From positions 1 through 64,000 of the forward strand of contig NZ_FPAG01000007.1 in NCBI RefSeq assembly GCF_900116365.1: a stretch of DNA of 64,000 nucleotides, written 5' to 3'. Under the pieces are notes generated by a model, which was given only the letters and a program-made list of their open reading frames with translations, did not search any database and was not told the DNA's origin. This stretch comes from Zhouia amylolytica. GTDB lineage: Bacteria > Bacteroidota > Bacteroidia > Flavobacteriales > Flavobacteriaceae. A program made the translations under genes and the position numbers. This document shows, in pieces, positions 60,469-64,000 of this stretch (positions are counted from its first letter, which is position 1; each line of letters opens with the position of its first letter).

Positions 60469-61101
60469 ATGGTAAATATTATAAAAGATCGGTACGGTTA
60501 TATATTCGAGGATGAATTGATTAATGAGATTAATGAAGTTGCTACAATAAAAGAAGTCAAGGAAGGTGAAAAATTAATTGAAATTGGCGACTATATTAAA
60601 TTAATGCCATTGGTAATTTCAGGTGCAATAAAAATTATGAGAGAGGATAGTGATGGCGATGAATTACTCTTGTATTTTCTCGAAGGAGGAGACACCTGTG
60701 CTATGACTCTGGCATGTTGCATGGGACAGAAAAAAAGTGAAATTAGAGCTGTTGCAGAAACTAAAGCTACTTTGATTATGATTCCAGTCCAAAAAATGGA
60801 AGAATGGATGACAAAATATAGTACGTGGCGAAGTTTTGTTTTGGAAAGCTACCAAAATAGATTAAACGAAATGCTTGAGGCTATTGATACCATTGCTTTT
60901 TTGAAGATGGATCAGCGATTACTGAAATACCTTAAAGATAAAGCCATGGTAACCAGAGATGATGTTATAAGCACGACACATCAACAAATAGCTTACGACC
61001 TTCATACTTCGAGAGTGGTGGTTTCAAGGCTGTTAAAAGCATTAGAAAAAGAAGGGAAAATAAAATTGAATCGAAATAGCATTTTGGTTAAGGATCTTTA
61101 A
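60469..61101 (+). CDS. Crp/Fnr-family regulator with Cys-x5-Cys-Cys motif
   Basis: The 210-residue regulator has a cNMP-like roll (about 20-125) containing FLEGGDTCAMTLACCMGQKKSE. It ends in a Crp-type winged helix (about 150-205, STTHQQIAYDLHTSRVVVSRLLKALEKEG). The three cysteines C-A-M-T-L-A-C-C are not the Fnr 4Fe-4S pattern but could sense redox or metals. It lies upstream of two GTAAC-N4-GTTAC palindromes that form matched promoters at 61167 and 61612, and is the obvious candidate to bind them. That is inference from proximity and motif symmetry. Confidence 0.9.
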   Translation: MVNIIKDRYGYIFEDELINEINEVATIKEVKEGEKLIEIGDYIKLMPLVISGAIKIMREDSDGDELLLYFLEGGDTCAMTLACCMGQKKSEIRAVAETKATLIMIPVQKMEEWMTKYSTWRSFVLESYQNRLNEMLEAIDTIAFLKMDQRLLKYLKDKAMVTRDDVISTTHQQIAYDLHTSRVVVSRLLKALEKEGKIKLNRNSILVKDL

Positions 61102-61129
61102 AATATCAGTTAAATTTCAGCCATATCTA

Positions 61130-61152
61130 CCCCGTTCGAACGGGGTTTTTTT
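61130..61152 (+). terminator. Terminator of the Crp/Fnr gene
   Basis: The palindrome CCCCGTTCGAACGGGG (61130-61145) with a following run of seven T ends the regulator transcript 28 bases after its stop. Confidence 0.9.
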
Positions 61153-61166
61153 ATTTATTGAATTAT

Positions 61167-61210
61167 GTAACATAAGTTACTGTGTGTGTGCTAGTTAGTT
61201 TTTAATTTTA
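61167..61210 (+). promoter_or_regulatory. Crp/Fnr-type palindrome plus -7 element, promoter A
   Basis: GTAAC-ATAA-GTTAC (61167-61180) is followed after 22 nt by TAATTTTA (61203-61210), one mismatch from the TAnnTTTG -7 element. The geometry equals that of promoter B exactly. If transcription starts near 61215, the palindrome is centred near -41.5, the class II activation position of Crp and Fnr. No coding gene of any length follows. Confidence 0.55.
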
Positions 61211-61214
61211 CCAC

Positions 61215-61306
61215 TAAGAAAACATAAGGTAGGTTGGTTTATATTTCATGATTGATTTGTTTATTTATTGAAAAGGGCATTCTGTTTATAAGAATGCTCT
61301 TTTTTT
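61215..61306 (+). ncRNA. Candidate Crp/Fnr-controlled small RNA, about 90 nt
   Basis: The start is predicted from promoter A. The end is set by an intrinsic terminator: AGGGCATTCT (61274-61283) pairs with AGAATGCTCT (61291-61300) with one G-U pair, then six T. The only frame inside is ATG at 61249, seven codons long. The stretch lies between the regulator's terminator and the tolC promoter. FnrS of E. coli is a functional parallel, not a homologue. Expression is untested. Confidence 0.4.
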
Positions 61307-61611
61307 ATGGTATAAATGATACCATTGTAGCTTTTAAAAACTTTAAAACAGTGTTTGTCATTGAAATGATATTAGTCATTGAAAATTTCTTAATTAATGC
61401 TGTAATTAGAGAGGTAGAATGCTAAAATGATATAACATAGCGTTTGTTTTAAGGTCATTATGCCTGGTAATATCAAAAACTTTAATATTACTTAAGGATT
61501 TGATTCTTTCAAAATGTATATTCAAACAATCTACAGGATACTTCAGTTTTATTAAATGAAGGGATATTACCCTTGATCTTCAACTTCATACTATTTGGCT
61601 AACCATAGTTG
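61307..61611 (+). other. Intergenic stretch before promoter B
   Basis: These 305 bases hold no coding frame. They contain an inverted repeat ATGGTAT-N5-ATACCAT (61307-61325) and two copies of GTCATTGAAA about 20 bases apart near 61360-61380; neither has an assignable role. Confidence 0.4.
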
Positions 61612-61655
61612 GTAACATTAGTTACTGACTGGCTTTACACTCAAACTTAATTTTG
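61612..61655 (+). promoter_or_regulatory. Crp/Fnr-type palindrome plus -7 element, promoter B of the efflux operon
   Basis: GTAAC-ATTA-GTTAC (61612-61625), a 22-nt spacer and TAATTTTG (61648-61655, a full -7 match) lie just upstream of the tolC ATG at 61676. With a start near 61660 the palindrome is centred near -41.5. This suggests direct activation of the efflux genes by a Crp/Fnr protein, most simply the one encoded at 60469. Confidence 0.6.
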
Positions 61656-61675
61656 CTTACATAAATTATAAATTC

Positions 61676-62989
61676 ATGAAAGGAAAGATTTTAATAGTAG
61701 TAATAACAACAATTCTTTATGGTAATAAAGTTTTAGCACAGGAGGAAGTCGCTATATCTAAATCACATGTTTTAGAGATGATTTCCGAGCGAAACATGTC
61801 TTTGAAAATTTCACAATATGACTACAAAGGTGCACAGGCTGATTACAGGCAGTCTAATACTTTGTTTTTGCCAAACATTTCCATTTCATATACAGGAATG
61901 GCGACGACAAATCCATTGATGGCCTTTGGCGCTAAGTTAAATCAGGAAGTATTAACCCAGAATGATTTTAATCCGGTATTACTAAATGATCCGGATCAGG
62001 TTGAAAATTATGCTACGGTAATAGAAGTTCAACAACCATTGATTAACCTGGACGGACTATATCAACGGAAAGCAGCTAAGGCAACAATGGAAGCTGTGAA
62101 CTCACAAACAAAACGGACGGAAGATTATTTAATTCTGGAAGCTGAAAAAGCTTATATGCAACTACAATTGGCCTATAAAGCAGTAGCCGTAATTAAAAAA
62201 GCTCAGGAAGCTGCCGAAGAAAATCTCAAAATAGCACAAAATAGTTTTAGACAAGGATACCTTCAAAAATCGGATGTGCTGGCAGTTGAAGTTCGAGTGT
62301 CTGAGGTACAAAATCAATTACAGCAGGCCAAAAGTAATGTGAAAAATGCTTCTGACTATTTAGCGTTTCTAATGGATGAAAAGACCGATGAGATATATAT
62401 CCCAAAAGATAGTCTGGTTGTCAATGCTTCAATAGAACAGTTTAAGGAAGAATTAAATCAGGAGCGAGCAGATATAAAGGCCATGGAGTTTACTACTGAG
62501 GCTTTTAAGCAAAATTATAAGGCAGATAAAATGGCATTCTTACCAAGTTTAAATGCATTTGGAAGTTATGAACTCTATGATGATGAAATATTTAATGCAG
62601 GAGCCAATGGCTATGTTTTTGGAGCTCAATTGAAGTGGGACATTCTCGAAGGTAGTAGTAGGTTTGGTAAATCTCAAAAGAGTAAGGCTTTATATGAGAA
62701 GTCTAAATTGGAATATGCCCAATATGTATCTCAAAGTGAATTAGAACTCAATAAAATAAAAAGAAAATTATTGGACGCTAAGAATAAATTAGAACTTACT
62801 TATTTGGCGTTGCAACAGTCTGAGGAATCCTTGCGAATACGCACAAACAGATTTGAGGAAGGACTTGAAAAAACTTCAGATCTTTTGTTATCTGAATCTA
62901 AATATGCTCAAAAGCAATTGGAGTACTATCAAACAGTATTTGAATTCAATTATACACAATCATACCTACAATTTTTAACTAAAGAATAA
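61676..62989 (+). CDS. TolC-family outer-membrane efflux protein
   Basis: The 437-residue protein has a signal peptide ending KVLAQ and two outer-membrane efflux repeats. NMSLKISQYDYKGAQADYRQSNTLFLPNISISYTG opens the first. EKAYMQLQLAYKAVAVIKKAQEAAEENLKIAQ is the first long periplasmic helix. The second repeat contains YKADKMAFLPSLNAFGSYEL and the late heptad-rich helix QLEYYQTVFEFNYTQSYLQFL. It forms the outer-membrane channel for a tripartite pump whose adaptor gene follows 5 bases later. Confidence 0.92.
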   Translation: MKGKILIVVITTILYGNKVLAQEEVAISKSHVLEMISERNMSLKISQYDYKGAQADYRQSNTLFLPNISISYTGMATTNPLMAFGAKLNQEVLTQNDFNPVLLNDPDQVENYATVIEVQQPLINLDGLYQRKAAKATMEAVNSQTKRTEDYLILEAEKAYMQLQLAYKAVAVIKKAQEAAEENLKIAQNSFRQGYLQKSDVLAVEVRVSEVQNQLQQAKSNVKNASDYLAFLMDEKTDEIYIPKDSLVVNASIEQFKEELNQERADIKAMEFTTEAFKQNYKADKMAFLPSLNAFGSYELYDDEIFNAGANGYVFGAQLKWDILEGSSRFGKSQKSKALYEKSKLEYAQYVSQSELELNKIKRKLLDAKNKLELTYLALQQSEESLRIRTNRFEEGLEKTSDLLLSESKYAQKQLEYYQTVFEFNYTQSYLQFLTKE

Positions 62990-62994
62990 GAATA

Positions 62995-64000
62995 ATGAGA
63001 ACAAATAAGAATCTAATATTATTGGCCTTGGTAGCTTTATCACTTCAATCATGCGGTACGGACCATTCGAATAAGTCTGAAAGTTCAGAAATTATTTCGG
63101 TGAAGGTTAGCACTGTTAATGTCGATCAAAAAGAGGGTGTTTTGAATGCAAGTGGTAAAATCGAAGCAGTAAATAGTGCAAATCTAAGTACCAGAATGAT
63201 GGGATATGTAAATAAGATTTATGTAAACATCGGTGAGAAGGTTAAAAAAGGGCAACTCTTAGTTTCCATCAGTAATAACGAACTCCAGGCACAGAGGGCT
63301 CAAGTCAATGCTAAAATTACTGAGGCTTCCGCTGCTGTTAATAATGCTAAGAAGGATTATGAACGTTATAAAAATCTTTATGAGCAAAATAGTGCTTCTC
63401 AAAAGGAGTTTGACGACGTTACCGCAAACTTTAAGATGGCCAAAGCACGTTTGGAAGCCGCAAATGAAATGAAAAATGAGATTGCTGCTCAATTTGCTTA
63501 TATAAATATCCGAGCACCCTTTAATGGGGTTGTGATCAATACCTTTATAGATGAAGGAGATATGGCAAACCCGGGAGTACCCTTATTAGCAATTGAAGGA
63601 CCTGGCAAATTTGAGGTAACCGCTATGGTACCAGAGAATGAAATTTCTAATATAAAATCAGGTATCCCTGTAGCGGTATTTATTAAGGCCATTGACACTA
63701 CAATTAAGGCTCAGGTATCAGAGCTTAGCATATCGGCTAAAAATACTGGAGGACAGTACCTTATGAAAGCAGTCCTTGATGATACCGAAGCACCAGTCTT
63801 GTCGGGAATGTATGCTACGGTAATGATTCCTACCGAAAATAAGTTAAAAACCTCGACAGTTTATTTACCAAAGGATGTTCTTGTTAAAAAGGGACAATTG
63901 ACAGGGATTTATACTCTCAGTGAACAACAAACGGCAATTCTTAGATGGCTAAGAATAGGTAAAACCTTTGGAGATAAGGTAGAGGTATTATCTGGCTTGA
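62995..64000 (+). CDS. RND efflux periplasmic adaptor (membrane fusion protein), 3' truncated by window
   Basis: The frame opens at the ATG 62995 and stays open to the window end (335 codons seen). It is a lipoprotein (ALSLQSC, lipobox at residue 20). Motifs are VLNASGKIEAVNSANLSTRMMG, the lipoyl half VNKIYVNIGEKVKKGQLLVSI, a coiled coil (about 95-160) and the second lipoyl half YINIRAPFNGVVINTFIDEGDMANPG, with a beta-barrel domain after it. It should link TolC to an RND inner-membrane pump, whose gene is presumably beyond 64000. The transported compound cannot be told. Confidence 0.93.
   Translation, partial: MRTNKNLILLALVALSLQSCGTDHSNKSESSEIISVKVSTVNVDQKEGVLNASGKIEAVNSANLSTRMMGYVNKIYVNIGEKVKKGQLLVSISNNELQAQRAQVNAKITEASAAVNNAKKDYERYKNLYEQNSASQKEFDDVTANFKMAKARLEAANEMKNEIAAQFAYINIRAPFNGVVINTFIDEGDMANPGVPLLAIEGPGKFEVTAMVPENEISNIKSGIPVAVFIKAIDTTIKAQVSELSISAKNTGGQYLMKAVLDDTEAPVLSGMYATVMIPTENKLKTSTVYLPKDVLVKKGQLTGIYTLSEQQTAILRWLRIGKTFGDKVEVLSGL

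Noticed and set aside
61319-61390. Two copies of GTCATTGAAA about 20 bases apart and the ATGGTAT-N5-ATACCAT repeat
   Set aside because: Short and AT-rich, with no gene start or promoter at a meaningful distance; kept only as a note on the gap.

Overview
The window reads as chromosome from a marine-type Flavobacteriaceae bacterium (Bacteroidota). The evidence is AT-rich DNA, two SusC/SusD pairs, a FecI/FecR-type sigma/anti-sigma pair, many secreted lipoproteins, a menaquinone gene cluster, and promoter elements of the TAnnTTTG type. No tRNA, rRNA, CRISPR array, insertion sequence or phage gene was seen. The genus cannot be fixed from sequence alone.

Region 1 (1-20.3 kb) is a polysaccharide utilisation locus (PUL). 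It starts with the tail of a long-form glucosamine-6-phosphate deaminase, an SGNH esterase-like protein and a secreted GH2 beta-galactosidase, closed by a terminator. An ECF sigma factor, a FecR anti-sigma factor, a SusC receptor with an STN signalling domain and SusD follow. Then come a clan GH-D-like hydrolase, a GH97, a lipoprotein with a PEGA-like repeat and an HEWLH zinc-protease motif, a GH63-like enzyme and a type I sulfatase. The enzyme mix suggests a sulfated, galactose-containing glycan; that substrate is an inference.

Region 2 (20.3-37.4 kb) is mostly core genome: small proteins of unknown function, a DUF4494 protein, the leuA-leuC-leuD-leuB operon, an EamA transporter, an RluA-type pseudouridine synthase, panB, an NTF2-like secreted protein, sdaA, dnaK, a PepSY-like secreted protein and a Crp/Fnr regulator.

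Region 3 (37.6-46.6 kb) is a menaquinone cluster: hotdog thioesterase, menF, menD, a CvfB-like RNA-binding protein, menB, menA, a metallo-beta-lactamase-fold protein, menC, a CPBP protease and a small membrane protein. No menE is present in it.

Region 4 (46.6-60.4 kb) is a second SusC/SusD locus, divergent from a TetR regulator and with a perfect 8-4-8 palindrome between them. Its enzymes are mostly phosphoesterases: two exonuclease/endonuclease/phosphatase-fold lipoproteins, a calcineurin-like phosphoesterase with a Tat-like leader, and a nucleotide-pyrophosphatase-like phosphodiesterase. A GH2 beta-galactosidase closely related to that of region 1 ends it. This looks like a system for a phosphodiester-containing glycan or glycolipid and is the most unusual gene set here.

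Region 5 (60.4-64 kb) holds a second Crp/Fnr regulator, then a TolC-type outer-membrane protein and an RND adaptor cut off by the window edge. Between them are two nearly identical promoter modules: a GTAAC-N4-GTTAC palindrome, exactly 22 nt, then TAATTTT(G/A). One drives tolC. The other precedes a roughly 90-nt stretch ending in an intrinsic terminator, so it is a candidate Crp/Fnr-controlled small RNA.
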